A stretch of 64,000 nucleotides of DNA from Prinia subflava (taxonomy: Eukaryota; Chordata; Aves; Passeriformes; Cisticolidae): the NCBI RefSeq assembly GCF_021018805.1, contig NC_086247.1:143298878-143362877 (forward strand). The letters run 5' to 3'. The position numbers and the translations under genes are program-made. Under the pieces are notes generated by a model that saw only the letters and a list, made by a program, of their open reading frames with translations, was not told the origin of the DNA and did no database searches. Shown piece by piece: positions 51,511-63,385 of the stretch (the stretch's first letter is position 1; each line of letters opens with the position of its first letter).

Positions 51511-54500
51511 GAGAATTGATTAGCCAGGCTTAAAGAAACCAGTGATAAACTAAAATTTAACCACCCTTTGCTAATTAGTATTCTCTTGGGCTCTTACACT
51601 TCAACCAACTCTCTGAGCCCATGACTTTACAGCTGGGGGAAAGTCCTGATGGACTTGAAGGGGTTGAGAAGTTTTCCAAACACCAAGAAATCCAAGAGTG
51701 GCAGTTAGGAATAACTCTAGTAAACCCTTCCATTTCTCACCCAGAAGCAATTATTGTGTTTTATGCTGCCTGCTTATTGTAACACAAATTGAATCTTTTC
51801 TATAAAAAGGGAGAGGAGCTTTCTGAACCAAATGAGCAATGTTTTAGTATCACCTTCCAGACTGATTTCTTTTCCAGCCAGACACATGCTGCCATGTTGC
51901 CCTATCAGAGCCACTTAGTGGGAAGAATTTGATGGTTTTCCCTTGTTGTTGCTGATCTGCCATGGTTTGATCATGGTGCATCACCAAGGGGAAGAGCTGC
52001 TGGAGGAGTGAAGAAGCACAGCCTGCTATTTTCTGCTGCTGAGCATCACATGGACATCACACTACTCTGCTGCACAGTGAAGGCAGGCAATTACAGATCT
52101 CAGAAAAGGCAAAAAAAAAATCCTGAAAATCCTTCAGAATTGCTCCCAGGAAGGCTGTATTTTCAGGAAGACATATGAGAAGTATACACACACACACACA
52201 GAGGAAACATATTATGCACACCATGAGCTTGTGCAGGCACCTCCTGCGTAATAGTTCCCAAATGTGCTACTTAGTTATTTTTAGGTAATGTAGGAAGTTT
52301 GTACAAGCCAAACACTGTAACACCATTTTCTTATTGCTGCTGTAACACCATGACAGCTTTGTGTCTGCATGGGCTGTAAAACAGCTCACATGGACAGGGT
52401 TAAGCTATGTTTTCTGAAAGAGAAACAGCAAATGTCACTGTTTTCAGGGTCATCCTACCCAGTCCTCCCTTTGGTCAAACATATGCTCCAGTGAAAAGGC
52501 AGCTATTTATTTCTTGGTACACAAAAAATGCTTTAGGTGTTACTATTGGAATCTTTAATTCTATTTTTTTTAATATGAATTAATTAAATATCATCCATAT
52601 TTCTGTTCACTTCCAGTATAGTGGCCTAAATCCCTCTAAAGCCTACATCACACATGTACCTCTGCAGTAATTCCACATTTTAAAGAGCTTCAGAGATTTG
52701 CTCTGAACAAGTGGAAGAATCTCCTCCTGTGTTAACAATTTACCAGGAGCCCAGGAGAATGCTGGCAAGGTAGAGAATGAGGTTGCTTATCCTTCTAGTT
52801 TTCTGCTCACTGAGCATCCTGTGAGAGCACTGCTTCCCCCACTGTGCTGTATCAATGGGCAGAGTTCCACCAGCTGAAATGGATACAAATCCTGTTTCAT
52901 ATTCCCTTAGGCCTTCTTTAAAAAGGGAGCCATTCAGTTTAACTACACCTGCATTTTCAACAGGTGATTATTAGCGTACAGACATGATTTTTGTAGTTTA
53001 TGATCAATTAACTAATACTTAGTTCATTGATAAACCTATCAAAGGCAATATGCACCTTTGGAATGGAATTGTGGGTAAAGTTATCCTGTCTCTGATGAAG
53101 GTCTAATCTTGAACATGCAATGAAAGGACCACCCTATTCATCCCCAGAAGGCAGTTGTACCTAAGAATGTAAGAAATGTCACAGAGGATTAGAAATAGGA
53201 AGCCTGGCTCTGTACATGGTCTTCTGCATTTATTAGTGATGCTTTGAGAAAAGGGACATTTAAATGGGAATCTTCCCCTTGGTATATCCTTCTAGCACCT
53301 ATCAAAATTTTACTCTGCTAGAGCTTGCACCAGAATCATTATATTTCTTAGACATCAACAGAACTGTCTAGTCCTCTCCAGAGCCCACTGATATTTCTGA
53401 TCTCAACAACAGCCAGGAACAAGGAGTGATTTAGAGTGTTGTCAAATAGTGCACCCTTTTATTGCTTCAAGCCTGCTGTCTCTAGTGCTGGGATTGCATG
53501 AAAGAGTGAACAATCATTCCCTGTTCACTGCTTAAACCTGTCTGCCTTTCATGATGTTACAAACCTGTGCTTGTCCCTGATCTTTAATTGTGCCATCCTC
53601 ATTTTGCCATGGGATCAAGGCAGATCATCACCAGCCACAGATACTTTTGAATCAGGTTGTACCTCTAGCAGGAGCACTGTTCCTGGGGATCTCATTATGC
53701 AGTGCTGCCACAGGCACAGGCTGAGGGCAGCACACACCTCCCCAGGGGCTGCAGAGGGAGCTGATGGTCCCCAACACACTGATTTCAACCACTGCAGCAG
53801 TCTTGGAGGACACATTCCAGACTCAGATTCAATGTACTGAAGCATGTTCAGTTATGAGCATGTTGGTCAAATTCCTCTTCAGACAGCGTGAGGCCCCAGA
53901 GCTTTTGTTTTGTTTTGTTGTGTGAGATAGAGCCCCACACTATGAGACAGACAACCTTGTCTCTAAGAAAAAAATTACTATCTCATTTTAGAGGGCAGAG
54001 CTCCAGGCAATCCCTCACCAAAACTATTCCCTTATTTTTGTTTTGAAAACTGCGTCTATTTCTATCATTTGGATTTCTCCAGGGTCTAAAATGTTCTGGC
54101 TCAGATTCAGGAAGGCACATCCTTAGGTCTGTCTCTGCCATAGGCTGCCCACATTTTCTGCTACATGTAGTTCTTTGCTAACTTGGGCAGAGAGCATTGG
54201 AATTTGGGTATCAATCTAAGTCAGGTCATTAGATCATTTGAATTATTTCCCTCATTGGTAAGATCTGTACTACACATGGATTTCACATTTACTTCAAATA
54301 GTCAGGTGGGCAGAGTATGTTCATTCTGAAACAGCTAAAGACAATGGCAGTCACCTTTCACAAACTTTTCATCTTCACTTTAAGCAAAGTCCTGTAGTTT
54401 TTTCACTGGTAATGCTTCTCTCTGCAGTGTGGTGTTACACACCAACAGAATCTACTGACACTGGTTTTAACCACCTGAACCAGCCAGCAGGGAGTGTTCA

Positions 54501-57500
54501 ACAGCAACAGAGAAATTATACCTTACCTAGACTTTTTACATGAAAATTTAAGAATATATAAGTGTGTTTTCATGTAAGAGAGAAAATAGTGATTTCCATT
54601 GTGAGCTTCAAGTTTATCATTCCAAAGCCAAGAATATCAACCTAAAAATCCCAGCAGAAGCATTCCCAGTCCTTGGTTGTGGAATCAGTAAGTGTATGAA
54701 AATGCCATCTTGCTTGCAAGAGGAGACTGCCCTGCATTGCATTTGGTGTTGGAGCTGGCCTTGGACAAAGGTACTATGGCTCTGGCTCCTGGGTTCATAC
54801 CTATTGCTCCTTATTCAAGATTTTTCACTTTCAAGTGCTCCAGGAAATATGAAAGTCATCCTTCTAACATCTGCAGTGTGATACAGATGAACAGCAAAAA
54901 TGTAATCTAGATATGCAATCCAGTGTTTACTGAACGTTTCTAGAGACAGTAACTGCCTGCCTCAGAGCTATCAGTTGAATCAGGCTATAATACAGATATT
55001 GCAAATTCCTTCTTTTAATATCATAGCTTTTCAAGAATGTAGTGTCCACTGTAATTCAATAGTAAAGATGCCAGTGAAAATGAAGATGCCACCTACCACC
55101 TCACCGTTCCCATCCTCCCTGGAAGTTGGCTTGGCAGCAGAATAACCTTCAACAGGAACAATATTATCTCTTCAAATGTAGCGTGGAGTATTGGATGGTT
55201 AGTTCTGCAGAGCCCTTAAGACCCAGAGAGATAGTCAGTGTCATTATTAGTGATGCATTATAGTTCTGAAACGCTCTTGATGATGCAGACTCTCTAGGTT
55301 AACTCTACTGTGCATAATCACCAAAAGGAGAAAAACATGAAAGAGCAGTCAGAATATTGAGGAATAGTGCATAAATAAATATGTTTCACAAACTGCTTTC
55401 CTTTCTCCCATTCAATTACTGAAGCAAATACAAGATCACAGTATCTCCTGTTGCCTGTGAAACTGCAAAAATCAATTAATCAAGTTACCTGAGGAAATAT
55501 TACAGTGCAAAACTGTGGGATTTTTTTGAGAAAACTTACACCATAAATTAAAAACTATTGCCAAAAAACTGTATTTTTTTCTTCCTCCTTTTTTTTTAAC
55601 TCCATCCCCTTTCAGTGTTTTTATTTTCCAACCTTTCATCATGGGGAACCATAATTTATTACCTTTTTTTCCCCCAAATGTAAAGAATATATTTGGGAAA
55701 GTTAAGAACAAAGACATTGTGAGAAATGACAAGACTGAAAATGATCCACAGTTTTGCATTTTCCCTGTGTGTATCCTCTGACTTACCCCTTTCCTTTTAG
55801 TGCTCTTCATTTCTAAAATTGCTTGTGATTGTTCTATTACAGCTGCTTACAGTATTTATCTTGTGTAGTTTGGTGTCATTTGCCTGCTTTGTCTGATTTT
55901 CACAATAGAATTACATGTGCCACCATTAGAGAGGTAATCTTATGTCTGCTACTCAGAGGTCTCATAAAAGACACATTTCAAAGACTTCTTATTTCAAAGA
56001 TACCTGAAAGTATAAAGTAATTTCACATTTCCTGGCAGCTGCTGGGGATCAGACAAATCCATCAGACTCACAGAGTTTCTGAGGCTCTCACTGAGTTTAG
56101 GCTGCCTCTGGTTTACAGGCCATGACTTTTGGCTGCTGCAGCTCCTGCTGAGATCTGGGCAGAACTGAGCTGTTTCCTGGTGTTTCAGGACCAGGTGCTC
56201 TAAATCTGGTTGGCTGTAGGGATACTTGCACAGATTTTATTCACTGTGACAAGTGAAAACACACCATAAATACAGGCATGTCATCACCATGCATGCCCAG
56301 CTTTGTCCACATACCCTTTGTGCTTGATCTCTGGAAGTTTTACACTTGCATCTCTGCATTTTTTTCACTTCATCGAGGCAAACTGTTGGCCAAAACATAG
56401 GATAGACAATTTTATAGATAGAATTTAAGACAAATAAGTAATGTTTATTTTATGATTTTAGGTAACCATTGTTATATTGAGGGTGGTTAAGGGAAGACAT
56501 TAAGGTCACACATTCATGTTCACAAATCTGCAGTTCTCTGACCATGAAAGAAAAAACAGATGGAGTAAGAGAATATGAATTATAAACACAAAAAGCCTCT
56601 TGAGTTTTCCTATTCAGTGATGCATAATCAATACAAGTCCTTTTCAAAGCTGAACTTTGTGTGAAGCAAGAGCTTTCTTTTCATGCTTCTTGACTACAGT
56701 ATCAATATGTACCATAATTGGCTCTGTAAAAACCTATTAGGTTAAGATGAGAGGTGTGAAATAAAGAACCAAACCTGTTTTGTGCTAAAAAAAAAGTATG
56801 TCTGCATCCAAAAGGTTTGTCTTTAAATTAAAAAATACATATAACTAAAGAGATCTCTTCTGAGTGGCATGAAAACATGAGAAAAGGTCATGACAGAAAA
56901 TGGCCAGAGACACTGCCAAGCTGGGTAGAGGAAGTTAAAGCTTACATTCCCTTTCCCTTCAGAGCAGAGTCTCTATAAATAGAGCTGTGAACTCAATGAG
57001 AAAACAAAATTATCCTTGTGCTTTAGTTATCATGATCTTTAAAATGTCTTATTTCCAGAGAGGTTGGTTTAAAGATGTCATATTTTATACAGCTGAATGA
57101 AACTTTTGAATGAAACTATGATGAAACTTTTCTTTTTCTATTATGTATGTCTTTTGCTTTTCTTTCCTTCCTCACCTGTCTTCATTCTGTCCCCTTAGCT
57201 TCAGAAAGTAAAAATTAACTAGTCACTAAAACCTTAATTTGTCAGTTCATGTTCTGCCTCAGCAAAGCACTGCAAAAGACAGCTCTTTGGTGATAATTTG
57301 TTGAGACATAGACCCAGGCTGGAAGCTCAGTGTGTGCTGCAGGGCTTTCAGGAGAGGGAGCCTAAAGACTCAGTTCTGCAAATGGGCCCCCATTTTTGCC
57401 ATAATTATTACTCCTGTCTAAGCAGTGAACCTCTTCCTGTGGAACAACTTGGATGAGTGCAGACTTAGTGCTCTGATGGGAAAAAGTCTTTTGATATTAA

Positions 57501-58980
57501 CTACAAGTGTAACGTTTCAGGATATAAAGGAAGTTTTTAATCATGATGGTTGGTTCCACATAATCTCTGCAGGCTCCTGTGCATTTGCTGGCCCGGACTA
57601 ACACTGGGGTGCAGCACAGACACAGAGCTCCAGCAGAGGTTTCTCACAGCTTAGCCAGCAGCTCACCCCTTACATCTTTGCAGCCAACTTATATTATCAG
57701 ATTACAGAGGAAACCAAACATGGCCATGGCCCACAGAAAGTGGGAGGACCGTTCCTTGTCCCCTAAAGACCACAGAGACCTTCTCTGTGCATGGGACTGA
57801 CATAGCCTGGGCAGGTGGCATGATCACATCTAACAATAACAAACCAAAACCTGAGAAAGGCTCCATGCCTTTCCCAGGTTAGGAGGGTTAGGAGTAAAGC
57901 AGGCAGCCACACAGAGCGCTCCTTGGAATGGGATCAGGTACATCACTCCTGGGATGGGCTGCCTTCTAGATTGGTTACACCCATTTTTACTTCCTCCACT
58001 TGTCTCTGTCCCAAGGAATGCACAGAAGGACTGGAGGATGTGTCAGAGATGCGAGGCATTTAAGCAAATTCATCAGAAATTACAGAAATTTTATAGGGTG
58101 ATTATTTAGCTAGCAGCACATCTTGTGTCTCATTCAGGACATCAGTGAGATGACTCTCCATTCTCAGCCATGCCTCTGCTGGGGCACAGAGCACTGCCTT
58201 GCAGCACGTTGCACAAGCATGGTCCAGAGCTGTGGGAGATTCACTGGTTCAACAGCAGAGCAGAGTGCTCCCTCCATAGCTCCCCACTGTCATTTCATTC
58301 CCTTCCTGGCACGCCTGGCAGTCACTCTCGCCTGTTGCTTTTCTTTGACACGGATCAGTAATTGCTCCCATCATGATGTTCTGGCTTCTCCTGGTCTCAT
58401 TTGGATTTATCTACAACTTTTGCAATATTAGTTGTTGCTGATGCAGAAACTAACAGCATCTGCAATTGAATTTGACAGAAAAGCACTCACTTACTAAACT
58501 GGGATCTGAGTCCAGACCAAATTACTGTTTCAAATGCTATGAAGGTCTGTCAGATCATTTCCTAGTCTGGATTCATGATGTTGAAAACACAAGAGGCTAT
58601 GGTGTGAGCAGAGATGGTCAATGTATTCATCGCAAATAGATTATTCAATGTACTGCTCATTTTTCTGTTTGTGAATCATTTCTGATTTCTAATATTTCAT
58701 AAGCATTCACCCACATGGATTATAGAACAACTGTAATCCAAAGGGAATTCTGCAAACTGTTTACATTTTACTAGTAATTTTTAAGCAGTTCATTTAAGTC
58801 ACATGGCGTCCATTATGCTTCATCTTTGAATGATGTAATCTTTTCTTAAAACAGAGGGCTAATGACAAATAGAAGCAAACCTTTAGGGACAAGTAAACAT
58901 TCAGAAAATGCAAAAAAACTGTGCTAGAAAGCATAAACGAACCCTTATACAGATATTTAAACTCCTAAAATGGGTTTAGC
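51511..58980. other. Intron 2 interior, no features recognised
   Basis: No gene or named transposon is seen. A 7-unit AC run lies at about 52187-52200. A loose tandem of TGAATGAAACT-type words lies at about 57098-57131. The open frames at 53571-53845 and 57579-58431 have no recognisable domain. Confidence 0.4.
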
Positions 58981-59092
58981 AATGATTTCTGGTTTTTTTT
59001 TTTCTTTTTTGGCTATTCTGAGAGCCCTAGGCACAATGTCAGCTACGATGATGACAATTGTAATGCGAGTTGTTTCTTTTCTTTACTGACAG

Positions 59093-59997
59093 GTACCAGC
59101 AGTGCAGAAGTAAAGGAAAATCGAAACATTGGCAACCTGGAGGATCATCCAATAGCATCTACTGATAGGGCAAGAGGGGGAACAACTAGCAGTAAGAGGA
59201 AAAGACCCTTAGAGGAAGGCAATAATGGCCATTTCTGCAAACTTCAGCTTATCTGGAAGAAAGTTTCATGGTCAGTGACGCCAAAGAATGCTCTGGTTCA
59301 GCTACACGAACTCAAACCGGGATTACAATATAAAATGGTTTCCCAGACAGGTCCAGTGCACGCTCCAGTCTTTGCTGTTGCTGTGGAAGTAAACGGACTT
59401 ACATTTGAAGGCACGGGCCCCACAAAAAAGAAAGCCAAAATGCGCGCCGCGGAGTTAGCTCTGAAGTCATTCGTCCAGTTCCCCAACGCCTGCCAAGCCC
59501 ACTTCGCCATGGGGAACTGCGTCAGCCCGTCCACGGACTTCACCTCCGACCAGGCAGACTTCCCAGACACTCTGTTCAAGGAGTTCGAGCCTCCCGCGCA
59601 CAGCGAGGACTTCTCTGTCTACAGCCCCGTCAACAACGAGCTCCTGTCCGGGGCGTGCCGGCGCGGGCGCCTGCTGTGCCACACGCTGGACCTGGTGGGC
59701 CCCGCCAAGGCCGGCAGGCACCGCGCCGCCAAGGCCGAGGGCGAGAAGAACCCGGTGGTGCTGCTCAACGAGCTGCGCTCCGGCCTGCGCTACGTCTGCC
59801 TCTCGGAGACCGTGGAGAAGCAGCACATCAAGAGCTTCGTGATGGCCGTGCGCGTGGACGGCAGAACATTCGAAGGCTCGGGACGCAGCAAGAAGCTGGC
59901 CAAGGGTCAGGCGGCGCAGGCGGCCTTGCAGGCCCTCTTTAACATCCGTCTGCCCAGCCATATCCCCAGCAGGAGTAAATGTCACCATCTGCCACAG
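59093..59997 (+). CDS. ADARB2: ADARB2 large exon with both dsRNA-binding domains (905 nt, exon 3)
   Basis: The acceptor is CTTTACTGACAG at 59092 and the donor is CAG|GTGAGA at 59998. After two bases completing a serine, 301 codons follow. The first part ([11 protein letters not shown]) matches the start of the ADARB1/ADARB2 core. A basic patch, KRKRP, lies at 59194-59208 and is NLS-like. dsRBD1 spans about 59284-59481, with the GPVHAP loop at 59350-59367 and the RNA-contacting KKKAK at 59425-59439. A linker at about 59485-59745 contains the family-conserved [15 protein letters not shown] (59533-59577). dsRBD2 spans about 59746-59946, with SKKLAK at 59887-59904; its loop-2 region reads EKQHIK instead of GPxHAP. 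ADARB2-specific wording ([37 protein letters not shown]) separates it from ADARB1. The deaminase domain follows in later exons beyond the window. Known for the family: ADARB2 binds editing substrates and dampens ADAR1/ADAR2 activity in brain. Codons become very GC-rich after about 59440. Confidence 0.97.
59440..59910. other. CpG-rich segment inside the dsRBD exon
   Basis: From dsRBD1 helix 2 through the linker and dsRBD2, the exon switches from AT-ending codons to mostly G/C-ending codons with dense CpG, for example around 59650-59720 and 59870-59900. The surrounding introns and the first 300 bases of the same exon are AT-leaning and CpG-poor. This is an intragenic CpG-island-like patch. It may reflect GC-biased gene conversion or an unmethylated regulatory patch; the sequence alone does not say which. 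Confidence 0.75.
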
Positions 59998-60498
59998 GTG
60001 AGAGCTCCTGGGTAGCTGTCAGCGCGCTGGAGGGACTCCTTCGATGAGTGGGATTGGTATTGCTGTGGCTGTTGTTGGTCTACACAATGGTTCCTCTGTG
60101 CCATGCCACCAAAATACTCTTTTCCCATACAACAAGCCACAGGCAAAAGCTTGGAAATAGCATCCTGAAATCATTGGGTACAATTTGAAGCTCATTCCAA
60201 GGGAGGCATAGAGGAGAGGGCGAAATATAAGGGGAAATACCAATATTTCACTTTGCTAGAGATAATGATAATATTGACACAGGCAGAAAACTCAGGTAAT
60301 TCTGCAGTACTGCGTCTTTCTTAACAGAGAGGAACCCATATATGAAGAGATGCTCCATCTCCTCCTTTTAGAGTTAATTTTTTATGAGGACCATGCAATT
60401 CAGAAGAGACATCAGTAATAAGGAGGGTGCCTGTGTCAGAGCAATTCTGCCACTGGAGAAGTTAAGGGATTTTGTTTATTATAGTCTTACTATTGGGA

Positions 60499-60600
60499 TT
60501 TTTTTTGTGTTTTTTGGTGTTGTTTGTTTGTTTGTTTGTTTTTGTTTAGTTGATTTGATTTCAGGGCTTCGGTGTTTTTGTTTTTTTTTTTTGTTTTCAC
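60499..60600. repeat. T/G-rich tract with (GTTT)n
   Basis: T runs with G interruptions include about seven GTTT units around 60521-60548, and a second T run around 60575-60596. It is low-complexity sequence. Confidence 0.95.
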
Positions 60601-60912
60601 ATAGGCCTCCAACAGCACAAGGTATACTGAAAGCTTTGAAGCTTTCCTGGAATAAATGTAGAGATTGCTTCTGTATTCATCTAGAAAATATAGATCTGAG
60701 GTGCATACTTATAACATGCAAATTTCGAAGGTGGTCATAGACCAAAGGCTGTCTAAGCATTACTCAGACTTGTGTCAATTTTCTAAATTCACAAGAAGTC
60801 AGGATTTGCAGGCACTGGGAGGCATTACATGGGTTCAAGTAATTTATTGATTTGTTTGCGCTATCAGAAAAGGTTTGATTCATCAGCACCAGGAGGTGAT
60901 CCACAGCTACAA

Positions 60913-60934
60913 AGCTCCCTTTACAAAGGGAGCT
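60913..60934. repeat. 22-bp near-perfect palindrome
   Basis: AGCTCCCTTT and AAAGGGAGCT flank a 2-bp centre (AC). It is perfect over ten bases per arm and does not extend outward. Confidence 0.9.
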
Positions 60935-60983
60935 GTTAATGTCCAGGATTTAATGCAAAGCACTGGGAGCACTAACAGTCATT

Positions 60984-61110
60984 CTGCTGTTGGCTTGCTG
61001 TGAGACCCTAGGCAAGTCATTTAAATTCAATATGACTGTAATAAAAATGAGCATATTATATGAAAGAACACTTCAAGATCCTTAAGTAGTGTGTAAATGC
61101 AGATTATGAG
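60984..61110 (+). mobile_element. MIR-type SINE relic
   Basis: The block TTGCTGTGAGACCCTAGGCA plus AGTCATTTAA matches the MIR core (agctgtgtgaccttgggcaagtcacttaa). It is followed by a CTGTAATAAAAATGAGCAT stretch (MIR: ctgtaaaatggggat) and an AAGATCCTTAAG...GTAAATGCA tail. It is an old, strongly diverged CORE-SINE. Confidence 0.75.
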
Positions 61111-63064
61111 TAGCAATTCTCATTAACATTAGTAAAGATGGTCATTATATGTTCAAAGAGTTTGATAGGAGATTAATCCTCTAGGTAGCATGACTGCCTG
61201 CAGGACCTGAGAATTATATTTGGTGACCCAGAAGTTTTCTTTCTATGTTTCCAAAAAGGAAATATGACAAATGTGAGAAATTCTAAAATATACCATAATC
61301 CTCCACTTTTCTTTTAATTCCAAGTTGCAAACTGGATGAACCAGTGGGATAATAACATGGTTCAGTAATAACAGTGATCTTCACAGAGTGCTTTGCAGGC
61401 ATTTTGGAAACCTTAGCTAACATGGCAGTTTCACCTTTCCAGTGCTCCTTCAAAGTACACACAGTTTTAAATGAGATACCTCTAATGTTTCCTACCCAAA
61501 TGAATTCTGGTTATAACTAATCCCATTCTGGTGGATGCTTTTCTGCCCTCACTGAACTTTGCTGGGTGTGTCAGCAGGTAAATACCATGTATTTATTGAC
61601 CTCTGGTTTGTCATGTTCTGAAACTGCACCACAAGGATCACTGCCTCAGTTCCTGTGCTTTCTGAAATATTCCCTGGTTTCTTGGCTGCAGGCTCACCTT
61701 CTGTCTGAATATCACATTTTACTTCAGTCTCCAACTGTTCATTAAGCGACATATTCTCCAGTGCATGTTCCCTTTTTTATGGCCTTTTCTCCTTTCTGTA
61801 GACTGCTGCCCTCCTTATCTTCTTCCCTTCACTGTTCTGGAAGTATAAATGTCAGTGAAAAGGTGTCACTGAACTTTCTTCGTCAGTATTTCTTGAGTGG
61901 TTATGTATTGTCCAACTAAAAGATTACTTTTAATGCCAGCATTCAGCACATTAATTGAGAGATAAGCCTTAACACTGATTTCTGCTGACCTCCTTACAAG
62001 CTGCTCTCATCAACAGATATAGCAGCTGTGACACAAAACCTGAGTTTGTGTTACTCGCTGTATCATAATTCAAATTCCACAGAAACCAACAGACATATTT
62101 CAACTGACTTCAGCTTAAGCATTAAATCCAGAAGTATCTTTTCTTGTTCTCACTGTGTTATGCAGTACCTCATCAAGTGACAGCCTTTGCTCACTGCCTC
62201 AGTCAGCCCCTCTGGGTTTGGCCAGCCAAAGCAGTGTAACCATGCTGGGGACAGTGCAGCTCTCAGTGGCTGTGGCCGCAGCCAGCTGCTCCAAGCGTTC
62301 ATTCAGCTCCTTCTTGTCCCCCTGATCTTGTGGGAACCACATTTTCAAAGACATGCTTCAACCAAGTTTGCAAAACTATTCCTATTTAGTAGTCTTGGTT
62401 TATGTCCATAGGTGTTTAAAAGCAGGAGAGCGTCCTGAAACCCAAAGAGCTTAGGAGTAGAATTTGAAATATTAGGAGGGATTGGTTTCTTCACAGAATA
62501 AGGACCAACTACTCTCCTATGGATGCAGCCATCCACTCCTTTCATGTGCTTCATTGTATTTGTTAGACTATCAAACAGCTAACTCATTGGTAGTGGGACA
62601 GGCAAACAAGATCAGCTGTAAGAGTTTCAGTCATATTTTGAGTATGTTGCAGAAGCCAGGAGTGTGTTTATCTCTGTGTTTGTCCTTTAAAAAGAGTATT
62701 CTAACTGTGCATATCTTTGCTCCTGTTTGCCTTGCTGTTATCAGTGGCATTAGGAGGCCACAATCTTTTATGGTTACAGCCTAACTGGAAACAAGAAATA
62801 GCCAAAAGTCATATAACACCTATAGTCCAGTTGTCCTGAAATTTTGGATTTCACAGCATCCTGTGAAAGAAGGTGTAAAAAAAAAAAAAATCAGATGTCC
62901 TTACAAGCTGAGCCTCCAAACCACTGACTGCCTTGCTCATCAGGGCTCCCAGGGCACCTGGTGTCCCTCAGCCTGGGCATCGGGTGTGCCCTCAGACAGA
63001 CAGACAGACACTTTTCTGCTGACTAAGGGAGATTCAGTGTAAAATGTCAAAAGAGGCACACTGA
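61111..63064. other. Intron 3 stretch without recognised features
   Basis: No gene is seen. A poly-A run lies at 62878-62891 and a short GACA run at about 62994-63010, just before the CR1 fragment. Confidence 0.4.
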
Positions 63065-63385
63065 AGGGAAGTACCTAAAGGAGGGTATAGCCAGGTGGGG
63101 GTTGGCCTCTTCTCCCATGCAACCAGCAACAGGACAAGAGGACATGGTCTCGAACTGTGCCAGGAGACATCAGGAGAACATCAGGAAGAACTTCTTCCCT
63201 GCCAGGGTGGTTAAGCATTGGAATGGATTGCTGAGGGAGGTGGTGGAGTCACCAACCCTGGAAGTGTTCAAGAAATGATGGGATGTGGCACTTAATAATG
63301 TGGTTTAGTTGGTGATGGTCAATCAAAGGTTGGACTTGATGATCTTGGAAATCTTTTCCAACCTTAATGATTCTGTGAGTCTGAA
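63065..63385 (+). mobile_element. CR1 LINE 3'-end fragment
   Basis: The order is CR1-like: CCTAAAGGAGGGTATAGCCA, GGTGGGGGTTGGCCTCTTCT, ACAGGACAAGAGGACATGGT, GCATTGGAATGGATTGCTG, GGAGGTGGTGGAGTCACCAA, a TGTGGTTTAGTTGGTGATGG block, GGTTGGACTTGATGATCTTG, and a final GATTCTGTGAGTCTG tail. It is fairly well preserved, 5'-truncated, and sense relative to ADARB2. Confidence 0.95.

Larger units (their letters stand above)
51318..59092 (+). other. ADARB2: ADARB2 intron 2
   Basis: This is a 7,775-bp phase-1 intron bounded by GTAAGC and a T-rich tract ending TTTACTGACAG. It holds a CR1 fragment close to its 5' end, a short AC microsatellite near 52187, and otherwise unannotated AT-rich sequence. An 11-T run at 58993-59003 lies about 90 bp before the acceptor. 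Confidence 0.95.

Noticed and set aside
59467..59988. 173-codon open frame on the minus strand across the dsRBD exon
   Set aside because: It is the antisense shadow of a GC-rich coding exon where stop codons are rare. Its composition is the mirror of ADARB2 codons, and it has no domain of its own.
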